Source of the DNA: Bradyrhizobium sp. RD5-C2
GTDB lineage: Bacteria; Pseudomonadota; Alphaproteobacteria; Rhizobiales; Xanthobacteraceae
Direction: 5' to 3'
Assembly: GCF_019972155.1 (NCBI RefSeq)
Contig: NZ_BOVL01000057.1
Location: forward strand, 40,801 to 104,800
Length of the DNA: 64,000 bases
The translations under genes were made by a program, and so were the position numbers. The notes under the pieces were generated by a model. The model was not told where the DNA came from and searched no databases. It saw only the letters and a program-made list of their open reading frames with translations. Positions 16,775 to 25,487 of the stretch are shown here, piece by piece; within the stretch, counting starts at the first letter, position 1; each line of letters begins with the position of its first letter.

Positions 16775-17566
16775 ATGCAATCGTTCGAATCTGGCGGCGT
16801 CGTCACGGCGTTTGAGAAAACCGGACGCGGCGAACCGATCGTGCTGCTGCATGGCGGCGAGGCCGATCATTCGATGTTCGACGGCCTTGCGCCCGCGCTG
16901 GCGGCGCATTTTACCGTGATCGCTTATGACCAGCGCGATTCCGGCGCCACCTGCAATCCGCCGTCGTCCTATTCGCTGGCCGACCTGGCTGATGATGCCG
17001 CGGCCTTGATCGGAGGGCTCGGTTACGATCGTGCCCATGTCTTCGGAACCTCGCTGGGCGGCCAGATCGCGCAAGTGCTGGCGGCCCGCCATCCCGGCCG
17101 CATCGATCGCCTGATCCTGAGCAGCACCTGGAAGGTCAACAGGAGCCCACTGGAGGTGAATGCGGATGTCTTCCGCACGCTCGCGTCGTTTCGCGCGGAC
17201 GCCGCAGGCAACGCGCCGAGGATCGCGGAGTTCTTCTTTCCGCCTGAGTATCTGCGCGTTCGGCCCGAACTGATCGACATCTTTCGTGGCTCCAACCGCG
17301 ACGACGGCCAGAAGGCACGACGCGGCGCCTTGCTCGCACAGCCTGTCGCCGCCGATCTGACCGGCTTTGATCGCCCGACGCTGCTGCTCGCGGGCGGCGA
17401 CGACCGGCTGATCCCGAACGCGGAGACATTTGCGCTCGCCCGCGACCTTGCGCACGTCGAGACCAGGACCATCGCAGGCGTCGGCCATGTCGCGTCGATC
17501 CAGGCCCCCGAGCGGGTCGCGGAAGCGGTGGCGACATTTCTGAATTCAAAAAAGAAGGCGGCTTGA
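16775..17566 (+). CDS. Alpha/beta hydrolase
   Basis: 263 residues with the complete fold signature. The oxyanion motif LLHGGEADHSMFD is near residue 24. The nucleophile elbow GTSLGGQIA (serine near 92) and the acid region LLLAGGDDRLIP follow, then the terminal GVGHVASIQAPE with the catalytic histidine. The ATG at 16775 follows GCGGAGG, 11 bases after the hydroxylase stop. In this operon it could hydrolyse a ring-cleavage product or an ester of the aromatic substrate, although no ring-cleavage dioxygenase is present in the window. Confidence 0.88.
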   Translation: MQSFESGGVVTAFEKTGRGEPIVLLHGGEADHSMFDGLAPALAAHFTVIAYDQRDSGATCNPPSSYSLADLADDAAALIGGLGYDRAHVFGTSLGGQIAQVLAARHPGRIDRLILSSTWKVNRSPLEVNADVFRTLASFRADAAGNAPRIAEFFFPPEYLRVRPELIDIFRGSNRDDGQKARRGALLAQPVAADLTGFDRPTLLLAGGDDRLIPNAETFALARDLAHVETRTIAGVGHVASIQAPERVAEAVATFLNSKKKAA

Positions 17567-17584
17567 CAACAACAGGGGGAGACC

Positions 17585-19003
17585 ATGGCAGAGCAAGCGA
17601 GCGCAGTGCCGTTCGACGAAGCGCCGGTGACGACGCGCTATTGGCTATCGATCATCATCTTCGCCATCTCCGGCGTGGTGGATTTCTTCGATTTCTTCGT
17701 GGTCGGGTTTCTGGTCTCGGTGTTGGCGCCGAAATGGCACCTGACGTTCGGGCAGACCTCGATCATGCTGATGAGCGCCGGCATCGGGGCGATGCTGGGA
17801 GCATTCGCCGCGGGGGTCCTCGCCGATCGCTTCGGGCGCAAGCCGTTGGCGGTTGCCGGCGTTCTGCTGTGCGGCCTGACTTCCGGCGCGATCGCGTTCA
17901 TTCCGGAAGACGGCTGGGTTGCATTTGCGATCCTGCGCTTTTTCGTCGGCTTCGGCCTTGCCGCGGGTGCGGCGGCGGCAGTTCCTGCCATCGTCGAGTT
18001 CGCACCGACCCGTCACCGCACGCTGGTCACGAGCCTCGTCGTCGTTCCAGTCGCCTTCGGCGTACTGTCGGCTTCGGTGACGGCGAGCTTCCTGTTGCCG
18101 CTGGTCGGCTGGCGCGGCCTGGCGGCGGTCGGCTTTCTGCCGATCATCCTCGCGGTTCTGACCATGATCATCATGCCGGAATCGCCACGCTGGCTGATCA
18201 GCAAGGGCCGCGTGCGCGAGGCGCAGGCGGCCATCCGAAAGCTCTACCGGGTCGGCGGCGAGTCATTTGTCCTGCCCACGCTGCCGCCAGCGAACCCGGC
18301 GACATTCGCCGATCTCTTTGCCGAGCAGCGGCGCTTCTGGTTGACGGTCCTGGTCTGGTTCGGCGCCAGCACAGCGAATTACGGCGTCTTCCTGTGGGGA
18401 CCGACGATTGTGGCGCTACTGCTTGGCGTCGCGCCCCAGGATGCGGCGAAGATGTTCATCTATGTCAGCCTCGCCGGTGTCGTTGGCCGAACCGGCTTTG
18501 CCTTTCTCGCCAATCGGATCGGCCGCAAGCCGTGCGGCCAGTTGATGGGCTATGGCACCGCGGTATCGCTGGCGCTGGCGGCCTATTTTCACGCCGACTT
18601 TGCCGGCTCGGTCCCGTTGTTTCTGGTCTTCCTGATCATCGGCGCCGTGTTCTTCGACGGTGGATTTTCGAACATCGGGCCCTATCCCGCCGAGATCTTT
18701 CCGGTCCAGCTTTCGGGACGCGCGGTCGGCCTTGCCCAGCTCTCGAACGGGGTCGGCAAGATCGTAGGTCCCCTATGTCTCGCATTGATCGCCGGCGCGG
18801 ATAATGTCGTGCATCCCAGCGCGACCGCAGCGGCGGTGATGCCGGCGTTTTTCTTTCTTGCTGGCGCGGGCCTCCTGATCGGCCTTGCCTTTACGTTCCT
18901 CGGCGTCGAGCCGCACGGCCGCCCGGTGGCTCTGTTTGGTGAAAACGCGGGCTCGAGCGCCGCACCGACGCCGCTGGCCGCAAAAGCGGCAGCGGGACAG
19001 TGA
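17585..19003 (+). CDS. MFS transporter, aromatic-acid:H+ symporter / sugar-porter-like
   Basis: 472 residues, about 12 transmembrane segments. The first helix has SGVVDFFDFFVVGFLVSVLAP, and the loop between helices 2 and 3 carries GVLADRFGRKPL, the MFS signature. PESPRWLISKGRVREAQA follows helix 6, as in the sugar-porter and aromatic-acid symporter groups. The C-terminal ~35 residues are a hydrophilic Ala-rich tail. Third gene of the hydroxylase operon; it probably imports the phenolic or aromatic acid oxidised by the flavoprotein. Confidence 0.88.
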   Translation: MAEQASAVPFDEAPVTTRYWLSIIIFAISGVVDFFDFFVVGFLVSVLAPKWHLTFGQTSIMLMSAGIGAMLGAFAAGVLADRFGRKPLAVAGVLLCGLTSGAIAFIPEDGWVAFAILRFFVGFGLAAGAAAAVPAIVEFAPTRHRTLVTSLVVVPVAFGVLSASVTASFLLPLVGWRGLAAVGFLPIILAVLTMIIMPESPRWLISKGRVREAQAAIRKLYRVGGESFVLPTLPPANPATFADLFAEQRRFWLTVLVWFGASTANYGVFLWGPTIVALLLGVAPQDAAKMFIYVSLAGVVGRTGFAFLANRIGRKPCGQLMGYGTAVSLALAAYFHADFAGSVPLFLVFLIIGAVFFDGGFSNIGPYPAEIFPVQLSGRAVGLAQLSNGVGKIVGPLCLALIAGADNVVHPSATAAAVMPAFFFLAGAGLLIGLAFTFLGVEPHGRPVALFGENAGSSAAPTPLAAKAAAGQ

Positions 19004-19021
19004 AAGACGGAAGGTTTTACC

Positions 19022-20212
19022 ATGGACAATGCGCACGACGTGGTCGCAACAACGGCGCCGTTCGATACTGCAAAACTCGACCGGCTGATGGATGAGGCGG
19101 GGCTCGACGTCCTGATCGTCACCTCGCGTCACAACGTGCAGTACCTGCTCGGTGGATATCGTTTCTTCTTCTTCGACGTCATGGAGGCGATCGGCACCAG
19201 CCGCTATCTGCCGGTGTTCGTCTATCAGAAAGGACACCCTGAAAATTCCGCCTACATCGGCAACCGCATGGAAAAGTTCGAGCATGAGCTCGGACGGATA
19301 TCGGCGCCTTCAGTCAAAGCGGGCGCGTGGGGAACGCTCGATGCGATCGGCCTCGCGATTGATCATGTGAAAAAGCTCGGGGGCGCCGCCAGGCGCGTCG
19401 GCATCGAGGCAGGCTTCCTGCCGGCCGACGCCAGGGATCATCTGCTTGCCGGGCTTGGCGACGTCGAGCTCCGCGAGGCCCATTTCACGCTGGAGCGGCT
19501 TCGCGCCGTCAAGTCTCCGGTCGAACTGGATCTCATCAGGGAGGCTTCGGAACGGGTCGTCGATGCGATGATGGCCACGTTCAAGGGCTGCACGCCGGGC
19601 ATGACCAAGAACGATGTCGTCGCTCGTCTGCGCTGTGAGGAGCAGGAACGCGATCTTGTCTTCGAGTATTGCTTGATTGCCGCGGGCAAGAGCCATAACC
19701 GCGCGCCGTCGAACCAGCTTCTTGCGGAGGGCGACGTGATCTCGATCGATTCCGGCGGAAATTACCGGGGCTATATCGGCGACCTCAGCCGCATGGGACT
19801 TCTAGGTGAGCCCGACAACGAGCTCCGCGAGTTGCTGCAAGGAGTCGAGGAGATTCAGCAGGTGGCCCGACGCGCGATCCGGCCGGGCGCCATGGGCGGC
19901 GACATCATTGCGGCGGGCGAGGCAGCCGTCAAAGCCTCGCCGCATCGCGCCGTACTCGACTTCACCGCACACGGCATCGGGCTTGTCAGCCACGAAGCGC
20001 CGCGCCTCACCGCGAGCGGCCCGGTGCCTTACGCGCCGTATGATGCCGACCGGCCGCTCGAACGCGGGATGGTGATCTCGATCGAGACCGCGCTGCTGCA
20101 TCCGGCGCGCGGCTACATCAAGCTGGAGGACACGCTGCTCGTCTCCGAGGTGGGCTGGGAAGCGCCCGGTGACCATGGCAGGGGATGGAATTCGTCGCGT
20201 CTCATGGCGTGA
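19022..20212 (+). CDS. M24-family peptidase-like protein (Xaa-Pro dipeptidase / creatinase fold)
   Basis: 396 residues. An N-terminal creatinase-like domain (LDRLMDEAGLDVLIVTSRHNVQYL) precedes the pita-bread catalytic domain. All five metal ligands of the M24 family appear in order: Asp in SIDSGG, Asp in IGDLSR, His in TAHGIG, Glu in SIETAL and Glu in KLEDTLL. It should be a cytoplasmic two-metal hydrolase cleaving an X-Pro or C-N amide bond. Eighteen bases after the MFS gene, it ends the hydroxylase operon. Its place there suggests it processes a conjugate (for example an aromatic amide) rather than general peptides, which is inference. Confidence 0.88.
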   Translation: MDNAHDVVATTAPFDTAKLDRLMDEAGLDVLIVTSRHNVQYLLGGYRFFFFDVMEAIGTSRYLPVFVYQKGHPENSAYIGNRMEKFEHELGRISAPSVKAGAWGTLDAIGLAIDHVKKLGGAARRVGIEAGFLPADARDHLLAGLGDVELREAHFTLERLRAVKSPVELDLIREASERVVDAMMATFKGCTPGMTKNDVVARLRCEEQERDLVFEYCLIAAGKSHNRAPSNQLLAEGDVISIDSGGNYRGYIGDLSRMGLLGEPDNELRELLQGVEEIQQVARRAIRPGAMGGDIIAAGEAAVKASPHRAVLDFTAHGIGLVSHEAPRLTASGPVPYAPYDADRPLERGMVISIETALLHPARGYIKLEDTLLVSEVGWEAPGDHGRGWNSSRLMA

Positions 20213-20601
20213 AGCGGTCACCGCCAAGGCGGCATTTTTTGGCTGGGTCACCGATTCAACTGCGGTGCTGGAGGCGCTCGTCGGTTGATTTCGGAATATT
20301 AGAAATATATTCCTGAGTTGCCCGACGTGTCAAGTGGTGCGGTCGACGCCGGCCGCCGCTGGCTACTTTGCATGGGGTTGTTTTCGATATTTTGGCAGCG
20401 CCCCCTGCGACGGCCCGGACGACTTCATATGCGCTCGGCCAGGCGATTGATCCGGCGGTCTTTGCTTCACGCGAGCCTCCGGCCATGCGATGCTTCGACC
20501 TGGATGTAGCGGCGGCTCCGTGCCGTCTGCTCGCCAGGTCGGCGCCGATGATGGGCAGGTGCAACCGATATGGATTGCCTCCCCATCGACAAAGCGACCC
20601 G
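20213..20601. other. Intergenic region before ilvA; terminator-like hairpin and inverted repeat
   Basis: 389 bases without a convincing gene. The start holds a short GC hairpin followed by six T (listed separately). At 20293-20313 there is an inverted repeat GGAATAT-N7-ATATTCC in an AT-rich patch, a possible operator. The rest is unremarkable; open frames here (including an antisense one of 120 codons) are arginine-rich and look like GC artefacts. Confidence 0.5.
20221..20240 (+). terminator. Weak rho-independent terminator
   Basis: CCGC-CAAG-GCGG followed by CA and six T, 8 bases after the M24 stop codon. The stem is only 4-5 bp, so efficiency is doubtful, but the position and T-run are right for the end of the hydroxylase operon. 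Confidence 0.45.
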
Positions 20602-22149
20602 ATGACCGCTGCCGCCAACGCGCTCCGCGACTACGCCCAAAGCATCCTGACCGCCCGTGTCTACGACGTGGCGGTGGAGACGCCGCTCGATCCGATGCCG
20701 CGGCTCTCCGAGCGCCTGTCGCGCGCCGTCCTGCTGAAGCGGGAGGATTTTCAGCCGATCTTCTCGTTCAAGCTTCGCGGCGCCTACAACAAGATCGTCA
20801 GGCTGCCGGATGCGCAGCGGAGACAAGGCGTCATCTGCGCGTCGGCAGGCAATCACGCGCAGGGTGTGGCGCTGTCGGCGCGCAAGCTCGGCATTCCCGC
20901 GACGATCGTGATGCCGAGGACGACGCCCGCCATCAAGGTCGAAGCCGTCCGGCGTCTGGGCGGCGACGTCGTGCTGCATGGCGACACGTTCGACGACGCG
21001 CAAACCAAAGCCAGGGAGATCGAGGTCGCGCGCGGCCTGACATTCGTGCATCCGTTCGACGATCCGGACGTGATTGCAGGCCAAGGGACCGTTGGGATGG
21101 AAATCCTGCGGCAGCATCCCGATCCGATCGAGGCGATCTTCGTGCCGATCGGCGGAGGAGGGCTTGCGGCCGGCGTCGCCGCCTTCGTGAAGTTCCTCAA
21201 TCCCTCGATCAAGGTCGTCGGCGTAGAGCCGGCCGACGCGGCTTCGATGGCGGCCGCGCTCGCCAAGGGCAACGTCGTCGCGCTGGATCAGGTCGGGCTG
21301 TTCGCCGACGGCGTCGCCGTCCGCAAGGTTGGAACGGAGACGTTCCGGCTCTGCCGCGACTTGCTCGACGAGGTCGTCACCGTGGACACCGACGCCATGT
21401 GCGCGGCGATCAAGGATATCTTCGACGATGTGCGATCGGTGGCCGAGCCGTCCGGGGCATTGGCGCTCGCCGGCCTCAAGGCCTACGCCGAGCGCGGCGC
21501 GCTGAGCGACGGCAGCCTGATTGCTGTCAACAGTGGGGCCAATCTGAATTTCGACCGGCTGCGCACCATTGCCGATCGCGCCGAGGTCGGCGAACATCGG
21601 GAGGCGCTGCTTGCGGTGACCGTGCCGGAGAAGCCGGGCAGCTATCGCCACTTCATCCGCATCCTCGGCTCGCGGGCGATTACGGAATTCAACTACCGCT
21701 TCGCCGAGACGACCGCGCCGGCGCAGCTCTTCGTCGGCATCGCGCTGAGCCGCGGCGAGGCCGAGAAGCGCGAAGTCATGGAACTGCTGCGGCGCGAGGG
21801 CTATCCGATCCTGGATCTGAGCGAGAACGAGATGGCCAAGGATCATGTGCGCTACATGGTGGGTGGCCGCGCGCCGCTTCTCAAGGACGAGGTGATCTAC
21901 CGCTTCGAGTTTCCGGAGCGTCCCGGCGCGTTGCTGAAATTCCTCGAGAGCCTGGCGCCCGACTGGAACATTTCGCTGTTCCATTACCGCAATCACGGCG
22001 CCGACTACGGACGCATCCTGGCGGGCATCGAGGTCAAGCCGCAGGAGCGCGCGCGGTTCGTTCAGGCGCTCGATGCACTCGGCTATCCCTATTGGAACGA
22101 GAGCGAGAATCCGGCCTATCGGCTGTTCCTGTCCGCCGAGAAGGGATGA
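20602..22149 (+). CDS. ilvA: Threonine ammonia-lyase, biosynthetic (two ACT-like domains)
   Basis: 515 residues, the length of the long, isoleucine-sensitive IlvA. The PLP domain has FSFKLRGAYNKI with the Schiff-base lysine, SAGNHAQGVA for the phosphate end, and the glycine loop PIGGGGLAAGVA. The C-terminal ~190 residues contain two ACT-like repeats, beginning at about EALLAVTVPEKPGSYRHF and DEVIYRFEFPERPGALLKF. It deaminates threonine to 2-oxobutanoate for isoleucine synthesis. The ATG at 20602 begins at the conserved N-terminus; the frame is open 78 codons further upstream but that part shows no family similarity. It converges with the aldolase gene. Confidence 0.93.
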   Translation: MTAAANALRDYAQSILTARVYDVAVETPLDPMPRLSERLSRAVLLKREDFQPIFSFKLRGAYNKIVRLPDAQRRQGVICASAGNHAQGVALSARKLGIPATIVMPRTTPAIKVEAVRRLGGDVVLHGDTFDDAQTKAREIEVARGLTFVHPFDDPDVIAGQGTVGMEILRQHPDPIEAIFVPIGGGGLAAGVAAFVKFLNPSIKVVGVEPADAASMAAALAKGNVVALDQVGLFADGVAVRKVGTETFRLCRDLLDEVVTVDTDAMCAAIKDIFDDVRSVAEPSGALALAGLKAYAERGALSDGSLIAVNSGANLNFDRLRTIADRAEVGEHREALLAVTVPEKPGSYRHFIRILGSRAITEFNYRFAETTAPAQLFVGIALSRGEAEKREVMELLRREGYPILDLSENEMAKDHVRYMVGGRAPLLKDEVIYRFEFPERPGALLKFLESLAPDWNISLFHYRNHGADYGRILAGIEVKPQERARFVQALDALGYPYWNESENPAYRLFLSAEKG

Positions 22150-22167
22150 AGCGGCGGGCGTTTCGCA

Positions 22168-23196
22168 TCAGCGGTCGGCAGTCAGCTGTTGACGATATCG
22201 CTCGGCGTCCCAGTTCAGCAACGCGTGCTCATTCTCTGCCGTCAGATAGTTGACGCGTGCGGTCAAAGGCAACCGGCTGGTGACCAGTGCGAGGCAGCTC
22301 AGCATGGCTTCCGCGCCGTCGCTCGCATCCTCGCGGATGAGGCTGCCGATATCAGGGACGAGAAGCGCAACCGGCGGCGGCAGCCCGCTCGCGGTGCTTT
22401 GCGCGATCATGGTGCTCAGCTTCTCGCGATGCTCCAGCACCGGTAGGCCCGGGCCAAGGAAGACGACGTGATCCGGATAAAGCGAGCCGCTGGTCGCGAT
22501 CGCGCGGCTGTAGCGGTCGGTGGCGGTGTCGTGGGCGCGCGGATCTAGGGGCAGGCGATAGTTCGTGCCTGCGCAGATCTTGCGGAGCGCGTCGTGATCG
22601 GCAGCCGGCGCGTGACGCGGCTCCAGCGCGAGGCGTTGCTCGATTTCGGCAACCAAAGCCTCCGCCGCGTCGCAGGTGTAAGCACCGACCACCAGGCCGT
22701 GATTGCCGAGGATCAGGACGTCGACCGCATCCTCTGCGATCGCCGCGCTGACCGCGCGTGCGAGCGGCAGCCCCGGGTGGTGATAGGTGAGGTAGCGCCA
22801 GGCCAGTCCGTCCATTCGCCGGGCAAATTCGGTGCGGGCGTCGGTTCGCACTGCCCATGCGATGGTGTTGACGGAATGGACATGCAGCACGATCCGGTGC
22901 GGCATTAGAGCATGCAGCGAGGTCTCGATCGAGGCGCGCAGCGTCGTTCCGGCATTCGGCGCAAGCGGCACGCGTTCGTCGCCCTGCGTCAGTGCTGTGC
23001 GCGCGGCCGACAAGGCGACCGGCACGAAAATGTCCTTGTCCTCGGCATCGGCCAGCCAGGTGCCTGACGCCTTCACCCACAGCACGTCGCCATCCTTGAC
23101 CGACGAATTGCCGCCGGCGCCTTGCACCAGCAGGATATTGCCGCCGACGCGTGCCGACATGCGGCGCAGTTCGTTCAGCGTTTGAGGCGGTCGCAT
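22168..23196 (-). CDS. Class II aldolase/adducin family protein
   Basis: 342 residues. The fold is recognisable from GAGGNSSVKDGDVLWVKASGTWLADA, the zinc-binding HVHSVNTIAWAV and the third histidine region LGNHGLVVGA. The size and the RhaD/SDR-fusion-like N-terminus recall sugar-phosphate aldolases fused elsewhere to a dehydrogenase; here the aldolase stands alone. It should cleave a phosphorylated ketose to DHAP plus an aldehyde in the cytoplasm. Downstream of the HAD and FGGY kinase genes in one minus-strand unit, it probably acts on the product of that kinase. Confidence 0.85.
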   Translation of the reverse strand: MRPPQTLNELRRMSARVGGNILLVQGAGGNSSVKDGDVLWVKASGTWLADAEDKDIFVPVALSAARTALTQGDERVPLAPNAGTTLRASIETSLHALMPHRIVLHVHSVNTIAWAVRTDARTEFARRMDGLAWRYLTYHHPGLPLARAVSAAIAEDAVDVLILGNHGLVVGAYTCDAAEALVAEIEQRLALEPRHAPAADHDALRKICAGTNYRLPLDPRAHDTATDRYSRAIATSGSLYPDHVVFLGPGLPVLEHREKLSTMIAQSTASGLPPPVALLVPDIGSLIREDASDGAEAMLSCLALVTSRLPLTARVNYLTAENEHALLNWDAERYRQQLTADR

Positions 23197-23206
23197 CGGG
23201 CTGTTC

Positions 23207-24076
23207 TCACCAGGTCAGATGGTCCATCGTCCAGTGCGGCATCCGCGACGCTGCGCCGGCCGCGGTCTTGACCGCCTGCGGCAGATCGCTCGCTTGCGAC
23301 AGCGTCGCGCGGTGCGCGCCGGAGCCGATCAGCAAGGTCAGCATCCCGGCGGTGCGTCCACCGGCGATATCGTGATCGAGGGAATCGCCGATGACGAGGA
23401 TCCGCTCCGGCGGCGGATGCCCCAATTGCTCGCGCGCGGCGGCAAACATCGGCGGATACGGCTTGCCGACGAACAGCACCGTGCCGCCGAGCGATTGATA
23501 GAACGCGGCAAGCGCGCCCGGAGCGGAGATCAGGCCCGCAGCGCCGAACATGACCAGGTCCGGATTGGCGCACAGCATCGGCAGTCGCCGCGCGGCGGCC
23601 GCCGTCAGCAGCGCACGCCAGCGCTCTGGCTCGGCCGTATCATCGTCGAGCCCGCCGAGCAGGATGAAATCAGCCTCGTACACGGTCGAAGCCATCGTGA
23701 GATCGGCGCCATCGACGATCGAGCGGTCGCCGTCGCGCGAGATCAGCAAGCAAGCGCGTCCGAGCTCGGCAAAGGGAGCCTGCTCGCGCGCATGCAGCCC
23801 GTGCCAGGTGACCTCGCCCGACGACAACACACCGTCATAGGCCTCCGGCGGCAGGCCGAGCGCCGCGAGACGCCGCTGGTTGCTGCTCGCGCGCTTGCCG
23901 GAATTGGAAAGGATCAGGATGCGCTTGCCGGCCTCGCGCAGTCTGGCCACGCAGTCCAGCGCTGCAGGGAACACCGCCAGTCCCTCGTGCAACGTACCCC
24001 ATTGGTCGAGCAGCACGTGATCGAAGCGGTCGACGATGGCGTGAAGGCCGGCGATCGCGGTCGCATCGGCCTTCAT
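23207..24076 (-). CDS. HAD-superfamily IIA hydrolase-like protein
   Basis: 289 residues. It has the HAD order: motif I HVLLDQWGTLHEG near residue 24, motif II ILILSNSGKR, and motif III/IV GKPYPPMF with LVIGDSLDHDIAGGRTAG. Motif I is D-x-W where phosphatases have D-x-D, so the general acid is missing, as in one known class IIA subgroup of uncertain activity. The ATG at 24076 follows GGAGGT and overlaps the kinase stop (ATGA). It may be a sugar phosphatase or phosphate-binding protein serving the same route as the kinase and aldolase. Confidence 0.85.
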   Translation of the reverse strand: MKADATAIAGLHAIVDRFDHVLLDQWGTLHEGLAVFPAALDCVARLREAGKRILILSNSGKRASSNQRRLAALGLPPEAYDGVLSSGEVTWHGLHAREQAPFAELGRACLLISRDGDRSIVDGADLTMASTVYEADFILLGGLDDDTAEPERWRALLTAAAARRLPMLCANPDLVMFGAAGLISAPGALAAFYQSLGGTVLFVGKPYPPMFAAAREQLGHPPPERILVIGDSLDHDIAGGRTAGMLTLLIGSGAHRATLSQASDLPQAVKTAAGAASRMPHWTMDHLTW

Positions 24077-25353
24077 GGCGGACCTCCGTTCAGCGCGAGC
24101 AATGCTGCGCCGTAGCTCGCTTCGGTCTGTTCGGCGACCGAGACCGGAACGCCGAGCACGCGGTGCCTGATCCTGGTCCATGCATCGTTCTTGGCGCCGC
24201 CGCCGATGCCGATGACGCGCCGCAAGCGTGGTGCGCCGAGCCGCGCCAGCTGCCGGTAGGCGAGGGCTTCGACTGAGGCGATGCCTTCGAGCAGGCCCTG
24301 GAAGAAGCGGCAATCTTCCGCCGGGCGCGGCGTGATCCGCGCGGCAAGCTGTGGATCCGCGATCGGGAAGCGTTCGCCGGGTTTCGGAAGCGGATAATAG
24401 TCGAGCCCGGTCGGCGCCTCCGGCGTCACCTGCGGCGTCAGGCGCTCCATCTCGTCGGCGGTGAAGTGCACCAGAAGCGCGGCGCCGCCGGAGTTCGAGG
24501 CGCCGCCGGCGAGCCAGCGCGCGCCGAGCCGGTGCGAATAGACGCCCAGGTCGGCCGCGAAGATCGGCTGGGTCGCAAGCTGCTTCACCACCAGCGTGGT
24601 GCCGAGCGAGGTGACGGCATCGCCCGGCTGGTCGGCCCGCGTCGCGATGAAGGCCGCAACGCCATCGGTGGTGCCGGCTGCGACCTGCGCTGTGGGCGGC
24701 AGTCCCAGCGACCGCGCGACCTGCGGATCCAGCTCGGCGAATGGCGTTCCCGGCTCCAGCACCTCGGGAAGCAGATCGTCGCGCACGCCGAGCTGATCAA
24801 GCCAGGGCGGCCAGGCGCGCGCGACCGGATCGTAACCGAGCTTCAGCGCGTTGTTCTCGTCGCTGATGCCGTGATGGTTCGCGAGCCGGCCAGCGATCCA
24901 GTCCGCCTGGTGAACGGCGTGGCGCGCATCGCCGATATAGCCGTGATCCAGCAGATAGAGCAGCTTGGCGAGTGCGCTGCTCGCGCCATGCGCGCCGCTC
25001 TCGAGCGGTGCGATTGCAGCTACGCGCGCGGCCTCATGGGTAGCGCGCGCATCATTGTACATCAGCCCCGGCGAGCAGGGGCGGCCGGCCGCGTCGACCA
25101 GCAGCAGCGTGCCCGACGTGCCGTCGACGACGATGCGCGTGATGTCGCCGAGACCGACGGTCTCGCCGAGCTTGCCGATTGCAGCGACTGCCGCTTGCCA
25201 CCAGAGCTCCGGTGTCTGGTCGATGGCGTTGCCGTCGACGCGCGGTGCGGGCAGCGCAACTGAAGCGAAGCCGCGAATGCCGGCCTGCGGATCGATCGCA
25301 CAGGCGCGGACGCCGCCGGTTCCGACATCGATGCCGAGATACAAACCTCCCAT
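24073..25353 (-). CDS. FGGY-family carbohydrate kinase, D-ribulose kinase-like
   Basis: 426 residues, short for FGGY kinases (usually ~500) and like the D-ribulose kinase branch described from cyanobacteria and plants. The N-terminal actin-fold phosphate loop is YLGIDVGTGGVRACAID. DGTSGTLLLVD and YNDARA line the sugar site, and the nucleotide domain has TSLGTTLVVK and GIGGGAKNDAW. It phosphorylates a ketose or polyol. First gene of a minus-strand unit with the HAD and aldolase genes, divergent from the SorC regulator by 134 bases. Confidence 0.87.
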   Translation of the reverse strand: MGGLYLGIDVGTGGVRACAIDPQAGIRGFASVALPAPRVDGNAIDQTPELWWQAAVAAIGKLGETVGLGDITRIVVDGTSGTLLLVDAAGRPCSPGLMYNDARATHEAARVAAIAPLESGAHGASSALAKLLYLLDHGYIGDARHAVHQADWIAGRLANHHGISDENNALKLGYDPVARAWPPWLDQLGVRDDLLPEVLEPGTPFAELDPQVARSLGLPPTAQVAAGTTDGVAAFIATRADQPGDAVTSLGTTLVVKQLATQPIFAADLGVYSHRLGARWLAGGASNSGGAALLVHFTADEMERLTPQVTPEAPTGLDYYPLPKPGERFPIADPQLAARITPRPAEDCRFFQGLLEGIASVEALAYRQLARLGAPRLRRVIGIGGGAKNDAWTRIRHRVLGVPVSVAEQTEASYGAALLALNGGPP

Positions 25354-25436
25354 CCGACTTCACCGCTCTCTGGTGCGCGCGCATCGACGTTGGTTGCGCT
25401 GCAGCACGTTTGGGGGATTGACGCCCCGTTCGGCCT

Positions 25437-25472
25437 CTGCAATTTTTTGCAGGACGTGAAGAATTTTGCAAG
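25437..25472. promoter_or_regulatory. Candidate SorC-family operator
   Basis: CTGCAA-TTTT-TTGCAG (25437-25452) is an inverted repeat with 6-bp arms, and a second half-site AATTTTGCA follows at 25462-25470, giving TTGCA at 25447 and 25466, about two helical turns apart. It lies between the divergent kinase and SorC genes, where an autoregulated SorC operator is expected. Assignment is inference. Confidence 0.45.
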
Positions 25473-25487
25473 CGGACTTTTCCGGAC

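Noticed and set aside
20256..20618. A 120-codon minus-strand open frame before ilvA
   Set aside because: No ribosome site and no family resemblance; it crosses the terminator-like hairpin side and overlaps the ilvA start.
20490..22253. A 587-codon plus-strand frame overlapping ilvA
   Set aside because: Out of frame with ilvA, extremely Arg-rich; ilvA shows complete PLP and ACT-like domains in its own frame.
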